Positions 46,115 through 57,010 of a stretch of DNA of 64,000 bases are shown here, piece by piece. The stretch covers positions 63,543,747-63,607,746 of the forward strand of contig OX104129.1 in the NCBI GenBank assembly GCA_944470555.2. Direction: 5' to 3'. The stretch is from Heterobilharzia americana. Lineage: Eukaryota; Platyhelminthes; Trematoda; Strigeidida; Schistosomatidae. Numbering within the stretch: position 1 is the first letter of the stretch; each line of letters opens with the position of its first letter. The position numbers and the translations under genes were made by a program. The notes below the pieces were generated by a model. That model was not told where the DNA came from, ran no database searches, and saw nothing but the letters and a program-made list of their open reading frames with translations.

Positions 46115-47905
46115 AAATTATTGTTCTATTTCAGTCTGTTTATTAGAAATGTCAAACAGTGAAGGGACATTATCATTTGCTGGATAACGTTTCGGGAGAC
46201 AATTTATTGTCCATATTCATATCAGGTAACTAATTCCACAACTTCGAGACAGACTACATACATTACTCTTATCCTCTCCCTTTCTCCGTAATGGCAAGGA
46301 TAGTAGGATTTTCTATATATCTGGGACAGGTTGCGAATCGTTTCTGTTACTGCATGTATTTGGTGTTGATTCGATAAACAAAGATTCAGTTATCAATCAC
46401 CTACTCCACACTGTTATGTTAGTTTTAACAATTTCACCCTGTCCCATCTTATTGTGTAATTGTACGTAACCGCATGCATAGCTATGACTTAGCTTTCTTC
46501 GAAATTCCTTACCTCACTAGGATCTACCAAGTATGATCTAGCTAGGTTTTTGTGTTCCGATAGCCTAATCAACCCTGGTCGACTATTTTGGCCAGTGTAT
46601 GTAACCTCGGAATCATTACAAGGGATTCGGTAAACCAAGTTATTCTGCTTAATTGGATCAATAGGATCTTTTAACCTACAAAGCTTATTTCGAAGTGAGT
46701 TTGTCTGTTTAAATCCCACTCGAAACTCTCAGCCAGGCCTGTTGAGAATTCTACGTGGTGTTTCTGAGGTGCCTTCTTTGTATGGTAATACAGTAGAGGT
46801 TTTCAATTCTTTCTTCACAGTATTGTCTCTACCATTATCAACACTACTATTGCCATTATCACTGCTATTGTTACTATTGTTATCACTACTATTAATAACT
46901 GTGTTACTGATATTTATCTTACAATTCCTGAGGAGTTAATCAATAATTTAGTGGGGTAACTGTTGATGCGTAAGATGTCTTTAATGGATCTATTCTCTTG
47001 TCTTAGATCTTCTGTTTTGCTAGTACGTTTTCTAGCCCAGTTACTCACACACGCTACCAAGCCTACTTTAACTGACATAAGGTGAGACGATTTGAAGTCT
47101 GAGTAATGTTTTCAGTTTGAAGGTTTTCTGTAGACACTAGTGTCTGAACTTCCATTTCGTTTCCATTTCATTCTGTAATCCTAGACCACTATTTCCCCTT
47201 CACTATTTTCTAATTCTTAGGTGAATTGGATTGCGTTGACTAGTGAATTTGTATGTGTGAAGAAATTATGTATGTGCTCCGATTTCAACAGTGTGAGCGT
47301 GTTGTCTATGTATCCAAAACATAATTTTGGAGGCTGACAAAATTTTTCTACAACCATCCGTTCCTAACTATCCATAAATATGTCATCCACAATAGGGGAT
47401 ATTGTTGATCCGATGGCAACTCCTTCTGTTTGTCTGTATATTTTATCCCGGAACCCTAAATATTGTGGAGGTCAGGCATAGCTGCATTCCTTGCATGATA
47501 TCATCTACTGGTGCCCTGGTTCCTAGTGTAAGTTCATGGTAATTATTGAGCTGGTTTCTAACTGCTCCTAGAACAATGCCAATCGGTGTATTGGTATGCA
47601 AACTAACTGGATCAAAACTAACCATTTTCTCATCAACATTTGAATGTATGTCATCTAATCTGTGTTTCAAGTCATACGAGTTAGTAAGTGTTGGTTTAGA
47701 ACGGTTTCTAACTGAACCTGGTACCCTCACTAAATATTTCGAGAATTCGTAAATGGGAGTGTTTCTAAAGTCTACTGTGGGTGTAATAGGATGACTTGGC
47801 TTATCAGTTGTAATAGTGCCATAAAGCCTACTAGGATTATTAGTTTTTGGCATTAAATGAAATCAGTTAGACTCACTCAGAAATGGCTTCATTCGGCTCA
47901 GTCAT
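46115..47905 (-). mobile_element. PLE family C, longest copy: RT, linker, GIY-YIG, 3' end
   Basis: Minus strand. RT frame 47853-47443 (136 aa) carries SKYLVRVPGS, EKMVSFDPVSLHTNTPIGI (motif A) and the block up to FRVPG. With breaks follow QTEGVAIGSTISPIV (motif B) and FGYIDNTLTLL (motif C, YxDD changed to YIDN). The Ser/Asn/Asp-rich linker is at 46920-46800, and the GIY-YIG frame at 46719-46489 (VYRIPCNDSEVTYTGQ). The tail ends near 46120. The catalytic Asp loss and frameshifts show it is inactive. Confidence 0.82.
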
Positions 47906-47929
47906 AGCTATGTAGAATTTAGAATAAAC

Positions 47930-48175
47930 CTCAGCCAAAGATATGCATGCAACTACACACAACTACACAATCAGATGGGACAGGGTGGAAATCCTTAAAA
48001 CTAACATGATAGTGTGGAGTAGGTGATTGATAACTGAATCTTCGTTTATCGAATCAACACCTAATACATGCAGCAACAGGAGTGTCTGAGTACCTGTTCC
48101 GAATTTGTGGAAAATCTTACTACCCATTTCACAAAGGGCAGAGTAAATTAGGACTACATGAAAGATATCTCTACG
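47930..48175 (+). mobile_element. PLE family C 3' region, inverted upstream of the 46-48 kb copy
   Basis: Plus-strand copy of the end of the GIY-YIG domain: NHTIRWDRVEI-like, ESSFIESTPNTC, and the segment after it. It lies just 5' of the minus-strand element, reproducing the inverted layout seen at 2.6, 22.8 and 31.4 kb. Confidence 0.68.
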
Positions 48176-48177
48176 GG

Positions 48178-48840
48178 AGAAACCTCAGTGAAGAAGCCTC
48201 ATTCATCTATCTAGACAGCACTGTTTCAACTACAGGTGGCACTGACGGGAACGTCAAAGTCAGGATCGGAAAAGCAAGACAGGCGTTGATTAACCTGCAA
48301 CCAATGTGGAGATATTCTGCACTCAGCATGTGGAACAAGATCCGGATTTCCAACACCAACGTCAATCGAATCAGTGCTTCTGTATGGTTCGGAAAATTGG
48401 CGCGTTACGAAAGAGATTTCCAACAAACTACAGACATTCATCAACAACTGTCTACACTAGCTCGTTACTGAACATCGGTCAGATGGCCAGAATAATAAGA
48501 ATAAGCAACAGGGATCTGTGGTTGGCTGGCTGGCAACGAACCAACCAAGAACATATCAGCCAACAAATATGCAGAAGGAAGTGTAGATGGATTAGGCACA
48601 CACTGAGAAGACCATTTGGGGACATCATGCGTCAAGCCAGTTACTTGAGTGAAACCCAGATGGGAAGCGACGAGTTGGGCTTCCGAGGAGAGGGTGACAT
48701 GGAAGAGATCGTGCGAGGAGGAAATGAGAGCTTGTGGGCTATCGTGGAGCCAGGTTCAAAAGATTTCAGGGAACGGAGCGCACTGAAGCCGGGCTACTGA
48801 AGCAGTATGTTCCATTAGGAACCCGAGGGACAAATAAGTT
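48178..48840 (+). mobile_element. RTE-B copy B8, 3' part
   Basis: EASFIYLDSTVSTTGGTDGN (48190), KIRISNTNVNRISASVW-like, then CRWIRHTLRRPFGDIMRQAS in another frame (48575). It abuts the PLE fragment to its left. Frame-broken. Confidence 0.78.
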
Positions 48841-49340
48841 TCGTAAAATATCCCTGTTTATCTGGGTAATATCTTTAAAATTTCACTCACTTGACAGCAA
48901 TAATTTTTGGGGATAAAATTGTTCCTATTTGTGAGACTTTGTCGGACGTGTATATTCACTCACTTATGACAGATTATTCTTATATAGTTCAATGTTTGGT
49001 TTTTATTTCCATTTTCAATCTTTTTTTGATACAACTTTTCAAATCTTTTTGGTATAGTTTAATTCAAACATGATAGAAGCTGAAGAAGTCACCTTGAACT
49101 CTTGTTCATCCAAAACATTCAGATGTACTTCGTAGAGTGTGTGTGTGTGTGTATGTAGAAGGAACTTTATAACTTGGAGTAAATTTCATGAGCTCAATCA
49201 TAAAGGTGTCGAGTTAATGAGTTTGTACTCTAAGAGTTGAAAAGTGGCTGATCTTTATGTTTTCCATTGTGAATAGACAATATGTCAGCAATGATTAAAA
49301 AGAGAAATCTGAAGAAGTTGTCATGATTCTTGCGATTTCC
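48841..49340. other. Stretch without recognisable gene
   Basis: Contains a GT microsatellite at 49136-49153; nothing else supported. Confidence 0.35.
49136..49153 (+). repeat. GT dinucleotide microsatellite
   Basis: About eight to nine GT units. Confidence 0.75.
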
Positions 49341-49344
49341 TGTT

Positions 49345-49615
49345 GTTGTATAGGGTCGAATTTCTCTAACTCTCTTGGCAGATGGGTCCCTATGCGGATA
49401 AATCAAGACTGCTGAATATTCATGGTGTTATATTGATCTTAGTGACTAGCTGAAGAGTTATGCATTGGTGGCCCTTGCTTTTGAAACGATGGGTAGTGGG
49501 TACAACATCACTGACTCAGGTGCAGGTACATTCAGCTGATGAGTCATAAATAGGACGAAACGCGCTTCCTGGATTCCTCTGCTAGTCACCAAGATCAATA
49601 TAAAATCAGGGGAAG
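49345..49615 (+). mobile_element. S1 composite element with a well preserved hammerhead
   Basis: 49345-49455 is the S1 3' half in minus orientation. 49459-49590 is the head and ribozyme in plus orientation, continuing with CTCTGCTAGTCACC. Same architecture as 42.6 and 20.65 kb. Confidence 0.7.
49530..49574 (+). ncRNA. Hammerhead ribozyme motif in S1
   Basis: Stem I ATTCAG (49530-49535) pairs with CTGGAT (49569-49574), with one G-U. CTGATGA is at 49536-49542 and GAAA at 49557-49560. Stem III is weakened (AC against TT), and the cleavage triplet is UUC (NUH-compatible). Stem II is shortened (TC/GA around ATAAATAG). The core is intact; activity may be low. Confidence 0.72.
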
Positions 49616-49794
49616 ACTTTGTAAGCATTTCATTGTAGTCAATCTGATCATAACTGAGATCATAATCATGCGACACTATTAGTTCATTTGAATGGAACGC
49701 AATCAGTAGTTGATTAATTTTTTCAATGACTAAAGGAAGTAATGTATTTTTGAGATGAATGGGCGTTTTTAATTCAGAAAAAGTATTCATCACC

Positions 49795-49990
49795 GACCCA
49801 GTGGCTGAATGGTTAACGCGTTCGCCGTGAAAACTGAAGGTCCTCAGTTCGATTCTTATCCAAGTCGTGGGTGTGTACTGCTGAGGAATCCCACACTACA
49901 ACGAAACAGCTGTCCAGTGCTCCCAGGTTTCCAGTGGTTCCCCAACTGATATCAGTCCATGATGGATACTACTTCTAGATAAAATAAAGT
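49795..49990 (+). mobile_element. Family E tRNA-like short element, best copy
   Basis: A-box-like TGGCTGAATGGTTAACGCG, B-box-like CAGTTCGATTC, a hammerhead motif (49875-49920), then CCCAGGTTTCCAGTGG and CTGATATCAGTCC (a short palindromic word) to about 49990. Confidence 0.72.
49875..49920 (+). ncRNA. Hammerhead ribozyme motif in family E
   Basis: Stem I GTACTG (49875-49880) pairs with CAGTGC (49915-49920), six of six with one G-U. CTGAGGA is at 49881-49887 and GAAA at 49903-49906. Stem III is AC/GT around AGCT, with cleavage triplet GUC at 49912-49914. Stem II is damaged (TCC against CAA); the minus copy at 50.9 kb keeps the TCC and GGA halves. Confidence 0.7.
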
Positions 49991-50319
49991 GTTTTCACGC
50001 ATATTAGTTTTTAAAAGACATTATCTGGAAATGAAAGAAGTGTAAGAAAGTGGACAGTCAATTGACCTTTCACTCAATTAGTTCAGGATAGTTAGAAATA
50101 GGCCCTGGTAACCACTTTATTTAGAGTTTGATCCAATTTTCGATGCTTTTGATGGGAATTTTTCTCTTATGACACCGTCATAATTCTTTTCATTTAAGGA
50201 TAGAGTCTTTTCAGTAGACTGGCCTTAATCATGATTATTATTTCGATTTTGTGAATAAATACACATCATAACTAAAATCACAACCTACTGATGTCTATCA
50301 TTATTATTTTTCCATTGGG

Positions 50320-50495
50320 TTCCTAGTGGAATATACCGCTTCAGTAGCATGCCTCCATTCCACTCTCTTTTCTACAGTCCTTTCAGTCTCACTCCACTAC
50401 TGCCCACAAGCTTTCATTTCTTCCTCACATGATCTCCTTCTTGTTATCCTCGACTCAGACGCCCAACTCGTCGTTTCCCCTTTGGATTCTGGTTC
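50320..50495 (-). mobile_element. RTE-B copy B10, 3' end only
   Basis: Minus strand gives the C-terminal region equivalent to 45330-45470 with an AATAATA-type tail at 50300-50320. Confidence 0.7.
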
Positions 50496-50864
50496 AGGAA
50501 ATTCTGAGCATTACAAAACGGCTTCAGGCATCCATAGACCCTTCAAACGAAATTTTATCATCTTAAGAATCCTGCTGTGAAGGAACGCCCAAGTTAAAGA
50601 CAGTTGATGATAGTGAGATGGTTTTGTTAATTCATCAGCCAAATTTTTCTTCCTTTATTGTCCAAGCTGACGATTGTTTAGTTTCAGGTACTCCTTTAAG
50701 TAACGTGGTTCAGGAGCTTGCAGACCGATCTAACTGAGATGAGTGTACTGCATTATTTTGCAGAAAGTTAACGAAAAGCTGCATTCGCTGAAAATCAACC
50801 CTCTGATGTTCAAACTAAGAACAAAAATCTTAGCATTTTTTAAACACTGTTTTAGTTCAAGATA

Positions 50865-51115
50865 ACATGCATCACAGACTGATATAAATTAGAGAAGCAT
50901 TGTAAACGTGGGAGCACTGAACAGCTGTTTTGTCCTAGTGTAGGACTTTCCACCTGTATACCCTCCTCCCACCCCATCGACTTCTTTAGTGATCAAATTT
51001 AAGGATATCATATACATGGGTCAAATAGCTATCAACTGTCCCCAGGTTTTCAATGGTTCTGTGACTGATATCAGTCCACCGTGAATACTATCGTGAAGTA
51101 AAATCTCCATAAAGT
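50865..51115. mobile_element. Family E fragments in inverted arrangement
   Basis: 50865-50965 is the ribozyme-to-3' part on the minus strand (GTCCTACACTAGGAC stem II intact, GAAAC changed to AAAAC). 51025-51115 is a plus fragment starting near the ribozyme cleavage position (CTGTCCCCAGGTTTTC). Confidence 0.55.
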
Positions 51116-51149
51116 CTCAAGGTAGATTACTATTTTGTTAGTTGGTGAA

Positions 51150-52011
51150 GTTGACAACTGCTTCAACACTACGGAGTACTCCAAACTCTTATCAATCTCA
51201 TTCAACAGCTATATGAGGATGCTACATGCCAAGTGATTCACAATGGAAAGTTCAGTGATGCCTTTGAAGCGAATACAGGTGATAGGAGTGATGCCTTTGA
51301 AGCGAATACAGGTGATAGGAGTAAGACTAGGCTGCCGCCTACTATCACCAGTGATCTTGATTGCGGTCCACTGGACTGGACTGGATCATACAACACACTG
51401 TGAGGAGCGAGAAGAGAAGCATACACTAGAGGGACAGATGAAAAGAACCTAGATGATATGGATTTCGCCATTGATGATTTATGGCTAATGTTGCATAAAC
51501 TCGGAGATTTAGAGGACAAAAATAAGTTGGCAGAAGAGGCAGAGCAGCGAAGATGAGACTTCAAGTAAATGTAGAGAAGGTGATGAAGATACCCAACCAA
51601 CAATGACAACAGCAAGCACTGATCACCATCAATGCAAGAGAGAAATCTAAACGAAGTTGTCTCTTTCACCTACCTCTCTATCCAGGCATGGTAGCATCGT
51701 TTCAACTACAGGTGGCGGCGGCGCAGATGAGGACGTCAGCATCAGAAAGGGAGCAAGACAGACCTTCCTTCATCAAGATGAAATCAGTGTGGAGATCTAT
51801 TCCATTCCACCCACCATAATGCATCAACAACATCACGATTTTCAACACTAATCTCAATCAAGTAAGTCAGTGCTTCAATGTGATGATTGAGAGAGGTGGT
51901 GGCGAATTACGAAAAACATTTTCAACAAACTGAAGACATACGTAATCAACCGCTGTAATCCACACTTGCTCGGTGTTAAAGATGAGATGAGATGGTCATA
52001 ATAATAAGAAT
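51150..52011 (+). mobile_element. RTE-B copy B9, left part, interrupted by RTE-A
   Basis: From the RT palm (LLQHYGVLQTLINLIQQL-like, 51160) through the catalytic block (DFAIDDLWLML, with FADD disrupted) to the C-terminal domain. It breaks off after GATGGTCATAATAATAAGAATA. The 21-base word ATGCCTTTGAAGCGAATACAG at 51259-51279 and 51290-51310 is a short tandem duplication. Confidence 0.8.
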
Positions 52012-55000
52012 ACTATGATGGGGGTCTGAGGGCGAAGTCGTACTGCTGCTAGCTGGATGGGGTGTGACAGCAGTAAGGTGTTTCCCTTGGATGACCAGCA
52101 GTGCCAAGCTGATGCTGCCTTCTCAGTGGAAGGGGGGGTTAGAAAAGGTCGGCCCCAAAAATAACACACTCCACCACGCCCCACGGTCTGCCGGGCCGGC
52201 GGTGTTGGTTCACTTGTCGTTTCCTTTCGCTCATCCGGCCCCAAAAATACAAAAATTCAAAATAATCATACTCAAAAGGCTGGGTGTGACAGGCCTCAAG
52301 CAGATGTCCGATGGGCTCTGCGGTCACACAAATCTCTTTCAGGTACCTTAAGAAGAAATAGCCTTCCACGGTGTGGGCAGCCGGGAAGTGTCAACCGCCC
52401 TCACAACTCTGTCAGCACCCAAGTTTCTTCTGACTGCTATCCTCCTCCTCCATCATTACCTTCTAATCTTCCTTCACGTCTCTTAATTAATGATGCTGCA
52501 TCATCTTCAATTTCTCCTACCTCTGCAGCCTTCGACAACGATCTGAGTCCACAGAACAGTGTCCCTGGTCTCCTTAAACCACGCTCCAAATTACATATTG
52601 GAGCCTTCAATGTCCGCACCCTCCGTCAAATTGGCCAACAGGCTTCGTTGGCAAAGACTCTAGCAACTCGAGGCATGGATGTGTGCTGTGTTTGTGAGAC
52701 ACGCATACAGGACCCAAGTGTGGTTATTCACCTGACCTCTCCTGACCAATCTGGTGAATCTGCAAAATTCACCCTTCGAGTTTCTGGAGATTCGATAGCT
52801 AGCTCTCGTGGTCTTGCAGGTGTAGGTATAGCATTAAGCACCAGGGCAGAAAACTCACTACTAGACTGGATCCCAGTTGATAGTCGCCTCTGCGCTATGA
52901 GGCTGAACGGCACAGTGAGAACTAAAAGGAATAGTGAGACTCGCCGTTGTCTCTTTGTAATCTCTGCTTACGCACCCACTGACTGTAGTTCGGATGAAGT
53001 GAAGGACGAGTTCTACCATAAACTGTCTAACCTCCTCTCGAAAGCCAAACGTTCGGACGTAGTGGTTGTTGCAGGTGACCTCAACGCACAGGTGGGTAGA
53101 CTGAGTGAGGCAGAAAGGCACTTAGGTGGCACTTTCGGAATCCCAGCTGAACGTACAGATAACGGTGATCGCCTATTACAACTATGCTCAGATAACCGCC
53201 TATTTTTAGCCAGCACAAATTTCAGACATAAAGAAAGGCACTGTCTGACCTGGCGTCCACCGAGCTCGACTCAGCGATGGACACAGATAGACCACATTGC
53301 TATTAGTCATCGCTGGAGAGGATCGGTGGAAGACTGCCGCTCCTTCTGGAGTACGTGTTTGGACAGCGATCATGCGTTGGTCCGAGCACGTATATGCCTG
53401 CGTCTCAATGGACGTAGAAAAAATTTGGCAACAAAACCACTACGAGTTCTGCTGGACAACGAAAACACCAAAGCCGTGTTCAGTGAGAAGTTGGCTAGGC
53501 AGTTATCGGAACAAAAGACTGTCACTCATCCAGAAGAAGCTTGGTGCCATCTTCAGTCTACTGTAAAAGCAGCACTGGAGACTGTAGCCGACTCCAAGAT
53601 AATGGCTAAAAAGAGCCAGTGGATATCAGCAGCTTCTTCCAAACTAATGGATGCACGTGAATGCATCCCTGCAGGCTCTGAGTACAATGAAGAGCGAGCG
53701 CAACTTAAAAATAAACTGACGAAAAGTCTGCGCAACGATCGTGAACAGTGGTGGGCAGCAAAGGCTAAAGAGATGGAAAAGGCAGCGGCGATCGGTAACA
53801 GTAGACAGTTATTTAGACTTATTAAGGAGACTGGGGGGAAATGGTCAACAACAGTTAGTGAGGTTATAGCGGAGAAGGACGGATCGGCGATTCACTCGCA
53901 GGGAAGGCGACTGGGACGATGGGCAGAACACTTTGAGGAACAGTTTAACTGGCCTCCAGCCACCATTGCGCTGCCCGCTATCCAGTCGGACCCTGAATGG
54001 GACATAGAGACAGGTCCCCCAACACTAGAAGAAGTTGAGAAAGCGGTAGGTAGCCTGAAACGGGGAAGGGCAGCAGGACCAGACGGACTACCTGCTGAGG
54101 TATACAAGAATGGTGGTAGAGTTCTCTTAGTCAGGCTAACGGAAGTGTTAGCCAGTATATGGGAATCAAATACGATCCCCTCCGACTGGTCTAAGTCACT
54201 GATCATCCCAGTCTTCAAGAAAGGCGAGAAGTCCTCTTGTGATAACCACAGAGGAATCAGCCTGACAAACATAGTGTCTAAGATCCTAAGTTCTATAATT
54301 CTCCGACGCCTGAGTGGAGCTCGGGAACAGCAAGCCCGAGAAAACCAGGCAGGCTTTAGACCTGGCCGTGGATGTATCGACCAAATATTCACACTGCGCC
54401 AGGTCCTGGAACATAGGCATGCTTACAGACGCCCGACAATAGCTGTATTTCTCGACCTGAAGGCGGCATTTGACTCCGTTGATCGAGAAGTCTTATGGCA
54501 GTGTCTGTCACTGAAAGGCGTGCCTAGTAAGTACATCACCTTATTGAAAGCTCTCTACTCGAACACTTGTGGGCATGTTAGAGCCTATGGTGAGTTGTCC
54601 AGGGAGCTATACTCATCAAGTGGTGTCCGTCAAGGATGCCCACTATCCCCATTCTTATTTAATTTTATCATAGATATTCTTATGGAGGTTTCCCTCTCGT
54701 CACCTAATTACAAAGACGTTGACCGGATCACAGGTGAATTTTCCTTAGATCTAGAATATGCAGATGACATAGTCCTGTTAGGTGAAGACGCTGACAAGAT
54801 GCAGAGTCTTCTGAACACTTTGAGTGGGAATTTGAGAATGTTTGGGATGCGATTTTCACCACCCAAATGCAAATTTTTGCTCCAGGACTGGTCTTCAGCG
54901 GTACCGCGGTTAACAATAGAGAGTGAAGTGGTTGAGTGTGTTGACCACTTCACTTACCTGGGAAGTAGGATCAACCCGGTGGGTTAGTTGCCGATGAGAT

Positions 55001-55790
55001 TTCTGCACGGATACAAAAGGCTCGATTGGCTTTTGCCAATTTGCGCCACCTATGGCGCCGCCGTGATATTCGTTTGTCTATTAAGGGTCGCGTGTACTGC
55101 ACAGCAGTCCGCTCTGTTCTACTGTATGGCTGTGAAACATGGCCATTGAAAGTGGAAGACATAAAAGGTTTCAGGTGTTTGACCACCGTTGCCTTCGTAG
55201 TATAGGACGTATTCCGTGGTGTCACCATGTGAGTAATGCAGAAGTTAGGTGTAGAGTTTTAGGGAGAAGAGGTAAGTCAGTCGACGAGGTTGTGAACCTT
55301 CATCGACTGAGATGGTTGGGACACGTACTACGTATGCCTAGTCACCGATTGCCTCGTCACACAATGTTGGCTGAGGTGGGTTCAGGCTGGAAAAAGGCCC
55401 GAGGTGGCCAGACTAAAACATGGCACCAATGTATGAAGTCTCTGACTGTTGGTTTAAGCCATGTAGGACGATGCAGACTAGGTGGTTGGGGTCCACGGGA
55501 CAAGAGGAACCAGTGGTTGGAGACCCTAGGTGATATGGCTCAGAACCGAAGTCAGTGGCGCAGATGTATACACACATTATCCTCATCTTAACAACGCTAT
55601 ACCGAATCTCACTATTTTGTCACTCCTCTTTCCTTTCTTCTCGTACTTTATATTTCTTTTGACTGCATTCACTTATCTTCATCCTTCACCTCACTACCTT
55701 TTTACTTGATGTGCTGATATGAGGTGTGGCAACTCGGACCGTTACGCAGTAATGCCTGGTCCTATGTTGATAATGATGATGATGATGATG
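52012..55790 (+). mobile_element. RTE-A non-LTR retrotransposon, nearly full length
   Basis: About 3.78 kb inserted in RTE-B copy B9. It has a GC-richer 5' region, one long frame for endonuclease and reverse transcriptase, a C-terminal domain in shifted frames, and a 3' end with GAT microsatellite units (55771-55790). Base composition is clearly richer in G+C than the surroundings, and the frame is the least decayed of any element here, suggesting a recent insertion. An older fragment lies at 6.1 kb. Confidence 0.9.
52165..55591 (+). pseudogene. RTE-A ORF: apurinic-type endonuclease, reverse transcriptase, C-terminal domain (two frameshifts)
   Basis: The frame is open from 52165 to the TAG at 54985-54987 (940 codons), with no in-frame ATG before the endonuclease; the earliest in-frame alternative is TTG at 52648. 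Endonuclease: GAFNVRTL (codon about 147), CVCETRI, VVVAGDLNAQVG (about 302), TQIDHIAIS, LDSDHALV. RT: GRAAGPDGLPAEVYK, QAGFRPGRGCIDQI, VFLDLKAAFDSVDR (about 763), GVRQGCPLSPFLF, LEYADDIVLL (about 864). A one-base loss at about 54984 and another in an A run near 55160 move the rest to other frames: VLLYGCETWPLKVED, then FDHRCLRSIGRIPW to the end. Catalytic motifs are intact. The protein would nick target DNA and copy its own RNA. Confidence 0.88.
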
Positions 55791-56130
55791 ACAAGGAACT
55801 CACTGTGGCTGTCAACGAATCAACCAAGTACCCATCGTCGATCAAATATACAGAAGAAGAATGTGGAAACGGATTGGATTGGACATACACTGAGAAGACC
55901 GTTGGTGGACATCACGGTTCATGTCAGACCGCCGAGTGGAAGCTAATGGGAAACGACAAATTGGGTATCCGATCTGAGGGTGACATGGAGAAGATGGTGT
56001 GAGGAAGAAATGAAAGGTTGTGGGCAGTCGTGTAGTCAGGTTCAAAGGAGTGTAGAGAAGAGAGTGAAATGGTGATATGCTACTAAAGCGGTATGTTCCA
56101 CTATGAACCCAAAGGACAAATAATAAATAA
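55791..56130 (+). mobile_element. RTE-B copy B9, right part
   Basis: Resumes exactly where 52011 broke off (CAAGGAACTCACTGTGGCTG) and runs to the 3' end with an AATAAATAAT tail. Two GGATT units are at 55871-55882. Confidence 0.85.
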
Positions 56131-56864
56131 TCATATAATAATTAAGCCTAAAAGTAGATTGCTATTTTGTTAGTTAATGAATTTATCTAACCCTATAGAT
56201 GGGCATTTTATGCAAGACAATTACTTTTGGCAATGTTTATTCACCGAATAAAAACGCTTTTCTGTATATGTGATGAACCGAAACAATCATGAAGGCAGAC
56301 AAGAATGTGTCTCACTTCAGTATATAAATATGTTTGTGAAGATGTCTTCAAACATTTTTCAATGTTTTCAATATAATCGGTATTAAATTATTGAAGCAAA
56401 TAAAAAATGCAACCGATTTAACTTGAGAAAACTGGTTTCTTCAATTCATTTCTGTCTGTTTATATCGAAGATGAATTTTAATTTCTTAGAATTTTATTTG
56501 TTCACTCAACCAAAAAGTACACAAATTTCAACGTTTAATTGTTTGTACTTTAGTGATGCTCAACCAAGACCATAATAAACTAGATGGTAATTTCTAAAAT
56601 GATTTATCTTATGAAGATAACATCTTCAATGCTTAGTGATTGTTACACAGTTAAAGCCAAATTATACAACTAAACAAGCCTGATGCATTTGAAGAAGAAT
56701 TGTGCACAGTTCGACATTCAAAATTATTGCATATATACTGTTTAAACATGTAGCTATTTTATTTAGCAGAAGAGTAGCTACCACTTGATTATACTTTCAC
56801 TATCAGTAGTAAGGCATCAAAAATTCACGTGGTAGTCGGTGACTGAAGTGAAATAAAAATCTGG
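56131..56864. other. AT-rich stretch without recognisable gene
   Basis: Nothing supported. Confidence 0.35.
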
Positions 56865-57010
56865 TCGGCTGTCGGGTCTTACAATTCAGCTGCTAGAGCA
56901 GCGGGCCTGAAACCTGGTAGTTGCTGGGTAGAATCCTAGCGCGGCCCAAATTTTCGTTTCGCCTTCAAACATCACCCAGTATCAAGTGTATATAAAGCAG
57001 GCATGTTCAC
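56865..57010 (+). mobile_element. Family G tRNA-like short element
   Basis: TTCAGCTGCTAGAGCAGCGG and TGGGTAGAATCCTAGC resemble A and B boxes. A CAAACATCACCCAGTATCAA word recurs near 39.75 kb. No hammerhead core seen. Confidence 0.45.

Noticed and set aside
51238..51669. 143-residue minus-strand frame with repeated SLLSPVFASKA
   Set aside because: Antisense to RTE-B copy B9; the repeat comes from the 21-base tandem duplication there.
53892..54392. 166-residue minus-strand frame
   Set aside because: Antisense shadow of the RTE-A reverse transcriptase frame.
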